A stretch of 64,000 nucleotides of DNA, from the NCBI GenBank assembly GCA_022561875.1, contig JADFQJ010000013.1:1-64000 (forward strand). Direction: 5' to 3'. Below the pieces are notes generated by a model. It did not search any database and was not told the origin of the DNA. It saw only the letters and a list, made by a program, of their open reading frames with translations. Origin of the DNA: Bacteroidota bacterium. GTDB taxonomy: Bacteria > Bacteroidota > Bacteroidia > Bacteroidales > VadinHA17. A program made the translations under genes and the position numbers. Of this stretch, positions 37,599 to 46,009 are shown in pieces (position 1 is the first letter of the stretch; each line of letters begins with the position of its first letter).

Positions 37599-38561
37599 TT
37601 ATTTATTCAATATTTCATTCCATGCCAGTGCGCTCGCTCCCATAACCGCTCCTTTGCTTTCGGGTATTTCGGAGGGTAATAATTTCACTGTTCCTTTAAA
37701 CATGATCTGAATGCTCTCTTCCATATATTTCCGGGTAGGTTTGAAAATCAGGTCGCCGGCATTTGCCAGACCACCAAAAAGAAAAACAGCTTCCGGACTT
37801 GAAAAAGCTACTGCATTGACAATAGACAAAGCCAGTATGCGGGCGGTATCGTCAAAAGCCTCAAGAGCGATCCTGTCGCCTGCCTCCGCAGCTTCGGCAA
37901 TTTGTTTTGAATTCAAATCTTCGGGAATTATTTTTCGCAATTTACTTTCATCTCTTCTTCTACCAATAAGCTCTTGCACCGTTCTAACCAATCCGGTTGC
38001 TGACGCATAATTTTCCAAACAACCTTGTCGTCCGCAGCCACAATCTCTTCCTCCGGGCTTCATGATGATATGTCCGATTTCCCCTGCAAATCCTGCATGT
38101 CCGTACAGGATTTCGCCATTAATTACAATTCCGCTTCCAATGCCTGTTCCAAGCGTATAAACTATAAAATGCTTCATTTCCCGGGCGCCGCCATAGATCA
38201 TCTCACCCATAGCTGCTGCATTAGCGTCATTGGTAAGCACGACAGGGACATCAAAATGTTTTTTAAACAGATCGGCCAGGGGTATTATCCCTTCCCAGAC
38301 AAGATTTGGAGGATGTTCTATTGTTCCGTTATAGTAATTCGCGTTTGGCGCTCCAATCCCAACTCCCATGATTTTTATTTCTTCACCTAAAGATTCTTCC
38401 AGCTTTTGCATGGTAAAATAGCATGCTTCAACAAAATTTTTGACAACAGGATATTTTCTTGTTGACACTATCTCTTCGGCAAGTATATTACCTTCTCTGT
38501 CAACAATTCCAATAACACTATTTGTTCCTCCGATATCGAGTCCGAATGTTACTTCTTTCAT
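37599..38561 (-). CDS. ROK-family sugar kinase, copy 2
   Basis: This 320-residue kinase has the ATP loop DIGGTNSVIG, VVLTNDANAAAMGE and the zinc motif CGCGRQGCLEN (near residue 177). It is a paralogue of the ROK gene at 32335-33327. It heads the sugar cluster and begins 11 bp after the stop of a decayed sugar transporter, as if transporter and kinase were once cotranscribed. Two ROK kinases in one cluster suggest either two sugars (for example GlcNAc and glucose) or two steps (N-acetyl sugar and free amino sugar). Substrate is not proven. Confidence 0.9.
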   Translation of the reverse strand: MKEVTFGLDIGGTNSVIGIVDREGNILAEEIVSTRKYPVVKNFVEACYFTMQKLEESLGEEIKIMGVGIGAPNANYYNGTIEHPPNLVWEGIIPLADLFKKHFDVPVVLTNDANAAAMGEMIYGGAREMKHFIVYTLGTGIGSGIVINGEILYGHAGFAGEIGHIIMKPGGRDCGCGRQGCLENYASATGLVRTVQELIGRRRDESKLRKIIPEDLNSKQIAEAAEAGDRIALEAFDDTARILALSIVNAVAFSSPEAVFLFGGLANAGDLIFKPTRKYMEESIQIMFKGTVKLLPSEIPESKGAVMGASALAWNEILNK

Positions 38562-38572
38562 GTTTTATGGTT

Positions 38573-38755
38573 TTATTTTATAATTAAAAGGTTTCGTGAA
38601 TATTTTCCTTCAGGAGAGACATCTCTCATAACAGGATTGCCGGCAACCTGCAAAATTGCAGCACCACCTCCCAATAACATAACTGTAATAAGAAATACCG
38701 AATATTCTTTTAATCCCCCGAAAATTGGAATTACTATTCCGATAAAAGCCACCAG
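38573..38755 (-). pseudogene. Remnant of an FHS/FucP-type sugar MFS transporter
   Basis: On the minus strand a 60-codon open stretch without a proper start reads FIGIVIPIFGGLKEYSVFLI, then VMLLGGGAAILQVAGNPVMR, then DVSPEGKYSRNLLIIK and a TAA at 38573-38575. The ILQVAxNP motif is characteristic of the FHS sugar:proton symporter branch of the MFS (FucP/GluP-like). Full proteins have about 400 residues, so only one internal helix pair survives. It stands directly before ROK copy 2. Confidence 0.7.
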
Positions 38756-38785
38756 CTAATTTAATCCACAAATCTAAAATATTTT

Positions 38786-41719
38786 CTAGTATCCGAATAT
38801 CTCTTCGAGTTTTATTTCACGGATCGTACCCAGTTCTTTCAGCACGTTCATATCAACCGCATCCCTGTTGCCCAGTACCAGGAAGGTATAATTCTTACCT
38901 GCTATATGCTCCATAAAGAATTTATCCAACTCATCCAGGCTCATCGTTTTCATGGCTTCGTATATATCTTTTCTTGTATCATAATTCACCCCGCGATCAA
39001 AATTCCGAATATATGTATTATAAATATTTGTCTTGGTAATTCGTTCCGATTCTATTTTTTTCATTATTGATTCTTTGGCCAGGTCAAACTGTTTCCCGGC
39101 TTTGGGCATATCATTCATCAGGTCGAGCAGTACGTGTACTGCCATTTGTAGCTTATCTGCCTGGGTTCCAACAAATCCGTAAGTAAAATGCGACCGTTCC
39201 CGTTTAGCTGGAATATTGAAACTGGCAAATGCCGAATAAGCCAGCGCTCTTGACTCCCTGATCTCCTGAAACACTATGGATGACAATCCTTCACCAAAAT
39301 ATTCATTAAATAATGTTGCCTCGGGCAATAGCGACATGTTCAGTTTTTCATCCTTAGACATCATAATAATGTTGACCTGAACCATATCATAATCTACAAA
39401 ACAGACTTCGTTCTCATTGGTTTCCAGTTCAACAAACTTCACCGGCTCAGGGTAAGGTTTTAGTTCTTCAGGAACTTTATGATGCTTTTCAATAACCCGC
39501 ATAACTTTTTTTAACGGCATGCTTCCATAATAAAAAATTTTGTGTTTATACGAATACAGTTCCTTTAGCAACCCGGTCAGTTCTTCCGGATCCCGGGCTT
39601 TCAGATTGTCTTCGGAAATAAGGTGTGTATAGGGTGATCTCTCTCCGTACATACCATAATTAAACAACCCTCCCCACAGGATGGAAGATTTACTCAGCTT
39701 CCTGTCCTTCCGCTTTTTCAGAATTCCTTTAACATACTTATCATAGGCGCTCGTATCGGGCATAACATTTGCAAGAAGATGTTCAAGTAATTCCAATCCG
39801 GGCTCAAGGGACTTTTGCAGCCCGCTAATATATATATACGACCGGTCGTTCCCTGCATAGACACCCATGCTTATACCAAGCTTGAAAAATTCCTGTTGCA
39901 GCTCGGCAGCCGTGTATTTTTCAGTCCCCAGAAAAGGAAGATAATTTACTGCAAGCGGAAGTTTCAGATCATGGTTTTTTCCCATTTCCAGAATATACTG
40001 CAAAGTGAAAAGTTCATTTGTTTTATTCTCAATATACTCAATCTTTATCCCGTTATCCAGGTGATTTTGTGCAATTTCTTTTTCAAAATCCACAAATACC
40101 GGTTTTATTGGCTCGGGCTGATCTTTAATGAACTCTTTATAGAACTCCGATTGCTTATCACGGTTAATAGGAATAGGGGTTATTTCAGGTTTTTTCACTT
40201 TTACCAGCTCATCGTTTGCTCCTGTCCGTTTATATACTACCACATAATTATCATTGTAATGTATTTCCGCAAAATTCATTATTTCTTCTTTGGTAATGCT
40301 TTCGAGTTCATCCAGAAATTTTACTCTGTCAACGTAAGGAATATCTTTTACAAACGCATCGATATACCCCCAGCTCCGGCTGAAATTATTCTCATTCCGG
40401 CGTATTTCGGTAAGTTTCAAATCATTAATCACCGCCCCTATCATCCATTCTTCAAACTCGCCTTTTTTTATCTTTTCAATTTCATCTAGCAAAAGGTTCT
40501 TAACTTCTTCAAGTGTTTGCCCTTGCCTGGGCGTTCCATAAAACCTGTGAATACCGTAATCTCTCATAAAATTCGGGCTACATCCTGCATTTATTACTTT
40601 TTGTTGCTGAACAAGGTCAAGGTCAATCAGTCCTGCCTGACTATTGCTCAGTATCATATCTATCAGTGTTACATACCTGTAATCTTCACTGTTATCGGCA
40701 TCAAAGCGGTAAGCGAGCATCAGGTTGGCGGCTGATGGCCCGGTAACTTCACAAACAACGGGGTCTTTAAGCGGCTCCTCTTTGGATTGATCAATTTCCG
40801 GCAAATCGCCTGGTTCCAGTTTTCCGAAATATTTATCCAGCACCTTGATTGTCTTTTCATAATCCAGATCGCCGGATAATGCTACAGCCATATTATTGGG
40901 AACATAAAATGTTTCGGCGAATTTATAAATATTGACCATAGAAGGATTTTTAAGATGCTCAGGCAGCCCAATCACGTCTCTGCCATACGGATGATTAGGA
41001 AACAAGTTTTTCATCAGCATCTTGTTAGCCCGGTTGTTATCACTATCCTGGTACATGTTGAATTCTTCATACACGGTCTCCAACTCGGTATGAAAGATCC
41101 GCAGAACCATATCATTAAAACGTTCCGATTCAAGACGTGCCCATTTTTCCAATTCGTTAGATGGAATATTATTGATATATACCGTAAAATCGTATGAGGT
41201 GCCGGCATTGGTCCCTTTCGCACCAATGCTGGAAGCCATTTTATCATATTCGTTTGTGGCTACATATTTCGCCGCTTCGTACGATAAGCTGTCAATTTTG
41301 AAATACAGGATCTTCTTCATTTCCGGATCTTCAGTTTCCCGCCTTTTTTCAAACATGTCTGAGATTTCCTGCAGGAGTATTTTCTCTTTTTCCCAGTCGA
41401 GTGCTGCAATCTCATCCGTTCCTTTGAACATCATGTGTTCAAAATAGTGGGCTAAACCTGTGGTCTCGACAGGATCATATGTTGATCCGGCATGGACCCC
41501 GGTAAGGGTTTGTATCCTGGGCTCGTCTTTATTAACAGAAAGATAAACCTTTAACCCGTTTTCAAGAATGTAAATACGGGTTTCAAGAGGGTCGTTTGTA
41601 ATGGTTTCATACGAATACCCATTTTCATCAATGCTTTCTTTTACTTTATATTTTTCCCCTGCACACCGGGAAAACAAAATAAAGACAAGCAGCAGAATTA
41701 AAGATCGTAATGTTTTCAT
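38786..41719 (-). CDS. M16 (pitrilysin/insulinase) family metallopeptidase lipoprotein
   Basis: This 977-residue protein has a lipobox (LFSRC, Cys19), so it should be anchored in the envelope. The inverted zinc motif HxxEH is intact: His91, Glu94 and His95 in GLAHYFEHMMFKG, with the downstream glutamate region TELETVYEEFNMYQDSD. A second M16 half from about residue 530 lacks the motif and serves as the structural partner. Such enzymes degrade peptides in a closed chamber. It follows the Ig-like lipoprotein gene by 22 bp on the same strand, so the two may be cotranscribed. Confidence 0.93.
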   Translation of the reverse strand: MKTLRSLILLLVFILFSRCAGEKYKVKESIDENGYSYETITNDPLETRIYILENGLKVYLSVNKDEPRIQTLTGVHAGSTYDPVETTGLAHYFEHMMFKGTDEIAALDWEKEKILLQEISDMFEKRRETEDPEMKKILYFKIDSLSYEAAKYVATNEYDKMASSIGAKGTNAGTSYDFTVYINNIPSNELEKWARLESERFNDMVLRIFHTELETVYEEFNMYQDSDNNRANKMLMKNLFPNHPYGRDVIGLPEHLKNPSMVNIYKFAETFYVPNNMAVALSGDLDYEKTIKVLDKYFGKLEPGDLPEIDQSKEEPLKDPVVCEVTGPSAANLMLAYRFDADNSEDYRYVTLIDMILSNSQAGLIDLDLVQQQKVINAGCSPNFMRDYGIHRFYGTPRQGQTLEEVKNLLLDEIEKIKKGEFEEWMIGAVINDLKLTEIRRNENNFSRSWGYIDAFVKDIPYVDRVKFLDELESITKEEIMNFAEIHYNDNYVVVYKRTGANDELVKVKKPEITPIPINRDKQSEFYKEFIKDQPEPIKPVFVDFEKEIAQNHLDNGIKIEYIENKTNELFTLQYILEMGKNHDLKLPLAVNYLPFLGTEKYTAAELQQEFFKLGISMGVYAGNDRSYIYISGLQKSLEPGLELLEHLLANVMPDTSAYDKYVKGILKKRKDRKLSKSSILWGGLFNYGMYGERSPYTHLISEDNLKARDPEELTGLLKELYSYKHKIFYYGSMPLKKVMRVIEKHHKVPEELKPYPEPVKFVELETNENEVCFVDYDMVQVNIIMMSKDEKLNMSLLPEATLFNEYFGEGLSSIVFQEIRESRALAYSAFASFNIPAKRERSHFTYGFVGTQADKLQMAVHVLLDLMNDMPKAGKQFDLAKESIMKKIESERITKTNIYNTYIRNFDRGVNYDTRKDIYEAMKTMSLDELDKFFMEHIAGKNYTFLVLGNRDAVDMNVLKELGTIREIKLEEIFGY

Positions 41720-41741
41720 TGAATAAAATTTTAAGGATTAA

Positions 41742-43511
41742 TTATTTAGTTTCAAAATTCCACTTGATTTCCAAATCCCAGTTAGTTCTGACATCCAATT
41801 CTTTTTTATAAAAAATTACTTTTTCAGGTTGTCTTTTCTCCTCATAGTTTCCCGTATCCCATTTCCCGTTTTTATTCCTGTCATAAATTGCTTTTAGCCT
41901 GTATTTTCCCGGGGGTAAAAAAGTAAATTCAACCCGCCTGTTTTTCCAGCCGGTTTTTTCCCTTTTTACTTCGCCTTTATTATCAAGCAATTGAATAATC
42001 AGGTTATCCGGAATTTCTTTTAAAGTTACAATAATTTTACCATAGTAATCCAGCTTACGTGTATTGAAATCCAGTATAAGTGTGTCATTATTGTAATTAT
42101 ATATGCTGGTAAAAGCCCCGGGCAAAATAACCAATTGGTATTTGGCAGCTTCCTGCCATTCCGTACTAAATCTGAATTTCCTGATTTGCAGGGAATCTTT
42201 TTCCAGGATATATCCGGTATTGATTTTCAAAGAATCCTCAAAAAGAAACAGCTTGATTTTTGAGGTATCTATTATCTCTACAGGTGTTTTTGACTCAATA
42301 ACAATTTTCTGATTCGGGTCAATTTGCGAATTATTACGTATTGAAGGAGTTAACAACAGCGTTTTTTGTGTTTCAACAGAAATCTGTTTGCCTCGTCCTG
42401 TTTTCCCCGATAGGGATATGTATCTCAATGTGACGGTATCTGCAAATTGTATATAATTCCCCGTTGAATCTTTTTTCAGGTAATCCAGCTCAAGGGTAAT
42501 CAGATCGAGTCCGGAGACAGTTGTGTCTGTAAGCCAGAGATTAATTGTGTCACCAACAATGAATTCCTCTTTTATAAACCATTGATCTGTAATATCAAAA
42601 TTTATTGGAGTTATCTCAAGCTTTTTGCTTTTCAGGGGCTTATTAAAAACCATCTGGAGGTGTTCCCTTGTTTCCCTTGTGGAATTCTTCAGGTATTGGA
42701 TTGAGTGATCTTCCACAAAAAGAAATAATCTGACATCCGGTAATATTTCCTCTCCGTCAATTTCCGTGGTATCTGCAGTTAAAGTATCTTTTGCCGTGGT
42801 ATCTCTCAAAAATTCCTGTGATGCCTCAACAAGAAATGATGAATCCAGAAAAGCAAAGGTTTCGCCTGACTGGTCAAAATAGTGATTACGATTACCATCC
42901 TGCAATGCAAATATCCTGAATGTGTCTGATTTAATATTGTTTATCCGGAATCTTCCTTCCTCATCAGGTTTTCCTATATAAAGTGGCGGTGTTGTTTTGG
43001 GGACAGTATCATCTAAAAGGTCGTACAGCAATACCTCAATTCCTTCTTTTTCCGGCTCAAGATCAAAAGCCCTGAGAACAATACCATTTACAGATAATGA
43101 ATCCAGCCGGCTTCCGGTAGAAAAAACAAACTCATAATCTTTAATTGCATTTCCCTCGTTATTATCCACTATGGCATCATAAAAAGATAAAGTATAAGTT
43201 GTATTTTCCTTTAATTTCTGTTTACCTATATTGATAATAATGCTCTTGCCTTTAACAAAAATCTCCGGCTTTTCAGTGAGAGGCGGTGAAATAACCAGTT
43301 TTTGTTGCAGATTATCAAAACGAATAAATTCATTAAGCTGTATTTCTATTTTATCTGTTGAAAAATTTGTTGAATAATTATTCGGAATGCTTTCAATTAT
43401 TTCAGGAGCCAAAATATCTTTTTCGCCTCCGACCGGCGATCCGACACGGGCACAATTTATTATACTTAAAATAATAATTGAGATCAAAGTCAGATAAATC
43501 AGTTTTTGCAC
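41742..43511 (-). CDS. Ig-like (Big_5) domain lipoprotein
   Basis: This 589-residue lipoprotein (Cys20 in LSIINC) begins after the signal with ARVGSPVGGEKDILAPEIIE, the standard start of a widely conserved Bacteroidota surface lipoprotein. A Big_5/SbsA-type Ig-like domain follows (STDKIEIQLNEFIRFDNLQQ to about residue 130), then several beta-sandwich segments and a C-terminal cohesin- or SdrD-like part (PPGKYRLKAIYDRNKNGKWD). Role is not established; conservation suggests envelope or gliding-related function. It lies 22 bp upstream of the M16 protease gene. Confidence 0.85.
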   Translation of the reverse strand: MQKLIYLTLISIIILSIINCARVGSPVGGEKDILAPEIIESIPNNYSTNFSTDKIEIQLNEFIRFDNLQQKLVISPPLTEKPEIFVKGKSIIINIGKQKLKENTTYTLSFYDAIVDNNEGNAIKDYEFVFSTGSRLDSLSVNGIVLRAFDLEPEKEGIEVLLYDLLDDTVPKTTPPLYIGKPDEEGRFRINNIKSDTFRIFALQDGNRNHYFDQSGETFAFLDSSFLVEASQEFLRDTTAKDTLTADTTEIDGEEILPDVRLFLFVEDHSIQYLKNSTRETREHLQMVFNKPLKSKKLEITPINFDITDQWFIKEEFIVGDTINLWLTDTTVSGLDLITLELDYLKKDSTGNYIQFADTVTLRYISLSGKTGRGKQISVETQKTLLLTPSIRNNSQIDPNQKIVIESKTPVEIIDTSKIKLFLFEDSLKINTGYILEKDSLQIRKFRFSTEWQEAAKYQLVILPGAFTSIYNYNNDTLILDFNTRKLDYYGKIIVTLKEIPDNLIIQLLDNKGEVKREKTGWKNRRVEFTFLPPGKYRLKAIYDRNKNGKWDTGNYEEKRQPEKVIFYKKELDVRTNWDLEIKWNFETK

Positions 43512-43659
43512 GGATAATATTTATGTTGTTGTGTAAACGACAAACTTACAAACTTTACAAATATTTTTTATAATTATACAGGAGGAGATATTATTATTTT
43601 TTAGTTTTGACCATTAATTAAGAACATAGCCTTAGCCTAATATTTAATTAATCAACGAA

Positions 43660-43667
43660 TAATTTTG
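43660..43667 (+). promoter_or_regulatory. Candidate -7 box for lgt
   Basis: TAATTTTG matches TAnnTTTG and lies 24 bp before the lgt ATG. No -33 TTTG is seen. Confidence 0.3.
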
Positions 43668-43691
43668 AAATTCAGATACAAATAACTTATC

Positions 43692-44486
43692 ATGATGCTT
43701 TTAGATATACCATGGAATGTAAATCCTGAAATTTTTAACATTGGCAAATTTGCCATCCGCTGGTACGGTCTCCTGTATGCTTCCTCTTTTTTCTTTGGTT
43801 ACCTTATTATGGCGAGGTTTTTCAAAAAAGAAAAAATACCGGAAGCAATTCTTGACAGGCTAACTTTATATATGGTACTTGGTACTATAATCGGAGCCCG
43901 TTTAGGACATTGCCTGTTTTATGAACCGGGTTATTATCTCGCCAATCCTCTTGAAATACTCAAGATATGGCATGGTGGTCTCGCAAGTCACGGTGCCGCA
44001 ATAGGTATTTTTATCGCGTTATACCTGTTTGCTAAAAAATCAAAAAAATCTTATATGTGGATTCTCGACAGGGTGGCTGTTGTAGTGGCTCTTGCCGCTT
44101 TCTTTATCAGAACAGGAAATCTGATGAATTCCGAAATATACGGTGTTGAAACCAGTCTCCCCTGGGGGTTTGTTTTCCTAAGGAACGGAGAAACGGTGCC
44201 AAAACACCCTACACAAATATATGAGGCGCTTGCTTATCTTTTAGTCTTTATTCTCCTCTATTTCATTTACATAAAAAAACAAGGCGTTATTAAATCCGGA
44301 CTGCTTTTCAGCTTGTTCATGATATTTGTTTTCACTTTCAGGTTTTTTGTTGAATTTATAAAAAACGACCAGGTAACCTTTGAGTCGGGAATGATGTTAA
44401 ATATGGGTCAGTGGCTTAGTATTCCATTTGTTTTGTTTGGTATTATTCTGCTCTATTTTGTTCTGAAAAAACCGGCGCCTGAATGA
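43692..44486 (+). CDS. lgt: Prolipoprotein diacylglyceryl transferase
   Basis: This 264-residue inner-membrane enzyme transfers a diacylglyceryl group from phosphatidylglycerol to the lipobox cysteine of prolipoproteins. Seven hydrophobic helices are visible, with the signature GARLGHCLFYEPGYYLANPL, HGGLASHGAAIG, and GNLMNSEIYG (the form of the Lgt signature with Arg and Asn/Glu active-site residues). PKHPTQIYEA and FRFFVEFIKNDQ complete the pattern. The first of two consecutive ATG codons is used. It lies 175 bp before the pqqD-like gene and is probably a separate unit. The many lipoproteins in the window are its likely substrates. Confidence 0.96.
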   Translation: MMLLDIPWNVNPEIFNIGKFAIRWYGLLYASSFFFGYLIMARFFKKEKIPEAILDRLTLYMVLGTIIGARLGHCLFYEPGYYLANPLEILKIWHGGLASHGAAIGIFIALYLFAKKSKKSYMWILDRVAVVVALAAFFIRTGNLMNSEIYGVETSLPWGFVFLRNGETVPKHPTQIYEALAYLLVFILLYFIYIKKQGVIKSGLLFSLFMIFVFTFRFFVEFIKNDQVTFESGMMLNMGQWLSIPFVLFGIILLYFVLKKPAPE

Positions 44487-44562
44487 AGAAATATTCAGTT
44501 TAAAAATGTAATTAAACCGACACAAAAAATCGGAATTGCCCTGAGAAAAAGATTTATTAATT

Positions 44563-44587
44563 TTAATAACGTTGTTAATAACGTTAA
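44563..44587 (+). promoter_or_regulatory. Direct repeat of TTAATAACGTT upstream of the pqqD-like gene
   Basis: TTAATAACGTT occurs twice with one base between, at 75-100 bp before the pqqD-like ATG. The core TTAATAACGT is also upstream of the gene at 62910. It may be an operator. Confidence 0.4.
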
Positions 44588-44661
44588 GTTAAAGAAATAA
44601 GTCTAAATGAAGGCTAACAGGTTGATTTTTGTGCCGGTGATTAATCCCAAAAACATAAATT

Positions 44662-44910
44662 ATGAAACTGAAAAAAAATATCGCTGTAAGTGATTCGGGG
44701 TTTATATTTGATCCCAATTCGGGTGATTCATTTTCCATGAATCCTGTCGGTACTGAAATAGTAAATCTTTTAAAACAGGAAAAAGATTCTGACAAAATTC
44801 ATGATGCCATGACAAAAAAATATGATGTGCCTCCGGATGAATTTAATAAATATTATCTTGATTTTATACAAACCCTGAAGCAATTTAATCTTATGGAAAA
44901 TGATGATTAA
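44662..44910 (+). CDS. PqqD-like peptide-recognition protein (RRE fold)
   Basis: This 82-residue protein shows the PqqD pattern: an N-terminal beta hairpin (NIAVSDSGFIFDPNSGDSFS), MNPVGTEIVNLLKQEKD forming a first helix, then DAMTKKYDVPPDEFNKYYLD and a final helix FIQTLKQFNLM. In RiPP pathways such domains (RiPP recognition elements) bind the leader peptide and present it to an enzyme. Here the next gene, 12 bp on, is an ATP-grasp ligase, so this protein may recruit a substrate to it. No radical-SAM enzyme and no pqqA are present, so PQQ synthesis is unlikely. Confidence 0.85.
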   Translation: MKLKKNIAVSDSGFIFDPNSGDSFSMNPVGTEIVNLLKQEKDSDKIHDAMTKKYDVPPDEFNKYYLDFIQTLKQFNLMENDD

Positions 44911-44922
44911 GAATTTTATGTT

Positions 44923-45969
44923 ATGAATAAGCTCAAAGTAACAATTGCTGTCACGGGGCTGAATAATACCGATAATCCCGGTCCCGGGGTTCCAGTTATT
45001 CGTTCTCTCCGTGAATCCGAAGCTTTTGATCTGAGGATCATCGGACTGGCATACGAAACCCTGGAGCCAGGTATTTATATGCACAATATTGTTGACAAAG
45101 TTTACCAGGTACCGTATCCCTCAGAAGGCTCCGGCGATCTGATAAAACGCCTTAAATATATTCAGGAACGTGAAAAAATCGATGTTTTGATCCCAAATTT
45201 CGATGCTGAGCTTTATACTTTTATGAAATCTTCAGCCCGTCTGCATGAAATGGGAATCAAAACCTTCCTGCCAACCATTACACAGTTGGAAGAACGGCAT
45301 AAATCAGAATTGCCTGCTTTTGGCAAAAAGTACGGAGTTAACGTTCCGAAAAGCAAGCCTGTTCTAAAACATTCTGATATCGGGAAAATCCGGGATGATT
45401 TTGAATTCCCTGTTATGGTAAAAGGCAAATTTTATGATGCTTACTATGCTTTTAACGAAGAACAGATACATATGCATTTTAACAAAATTAGCGCAAAATG
45501 GGGTCTTCCTGTAATCATTCAGGAATTTATCAAAGGAACAGAGGTTAATGTGGTTGCTCTTGGCGATGGCAAGGGCAATACGATAGGGGCTGTTCCTATG
45601 AGGAAGCAATATATCACCGATAAGGGGAAAGCCTGGGGTGGCATAACTCTGGATAACAAGGAGATGCTAGACCTCACCCATAAAATTATCGGTTCTACAA
45701 ACTGGAGGGGCGGAATGGAGCTTGAGCTTATTAAAACCAGTAAAAACGAACTATATGTTATTGAGATTAATCCCCGAATTCCAGCCTGGGTATATCTTGC
45801 TGTCAGTGCAGGCCAAAATATCCCTGAGGCTCTGGTGAAACTAGCCCTTGGAGAAGAAGTAAAACCTTTTGATAAATATCAAATTGGCAGAATGTTTGTA
45901 AGGTATTCTTACGACCTGATGGTAGACCTGAAAGATTTTGAAAAACTATCCACAACAGGTGAACTATAA
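44923..45969 (+). CDS. ATP-grasp ligase, CarB-like
   Basis: This 348-residue ATP-grasp enzyme would activate a carboxylate with ATP and join it to an amine or other nucleophile. The N-terminal part (VTIAVTGLNNTDNPGPGVPV) is a Rossmann-like preATP-grasp domain. The ATP-grasp body has FEFPVMVKGKFYDAYYAF, VIIQEFIKGTEVNVVALGDG and the metal-binding end ELYVIEINPRIPAW, where Glu and Asn coordinate Mg. It resembles a single CarB half rather than D-Ala ligase. It is sandwiched between the pqqD-like gene and a DapDC-fold decarboxylase, all within one operon. The product is unknown. Confidence 0.88.
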   Translation: MNKLKVTIAVTGLNNTDNPGPGVPVIRSLRESEAFDLRIIGLAYETLEPGIYMHNIVDKVYQVPYPSEGSGDLIKRLKYIQEREKIDVLIPNFDAELYTFMKSSARLHEMGIKTFLPTITQLEERHKSELPAFGKKYGVNVPKSKPVLKHSDIGKIRDDFEFPVMVKGKFYDAYYAFNEEQIHMHFNKISAKWGLPVIIQEFIKGTEVNVVALGDGKGNTIGAVPMRKQYITDKGKAWGGITLDNKEMLDLTHKIIGSTNWRGGMELELIKTSKNELYVIEINPRIPAWVYLAVSAGQNIPEALVKLALGEEVKPFDKYQIGRMFVRYSYDLMVDLKDFEKLSTTGEL

Positions 45970-46009
45970 TCCGAATTTTATGAAAAATATATTCTAAATT
46001 TTAACAACA

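Noticed and set aside
39815-40489. 224-residue open frame on the plus strand inside the M16 protease gene
   Set aside because: It is antisense to a well-supported protease, with no recognisable motif; it is a shadow frame.
44607-44693. 28-codon frame (MKANRLIFVPV...) overlapping the pqqD-like start as a RiPP precursor candidate
   Set aside because: It overlaps the next gene in another frame, has no leader/core pattern and no conservation evidence.
44662-44910. PQQ biosynthesis as the function of the PqqD-like gene
   Set aside because: pqqA, pqqC and the radical-SAM PqqE are absent; the domain is shared with many other peptide-modifying systems.
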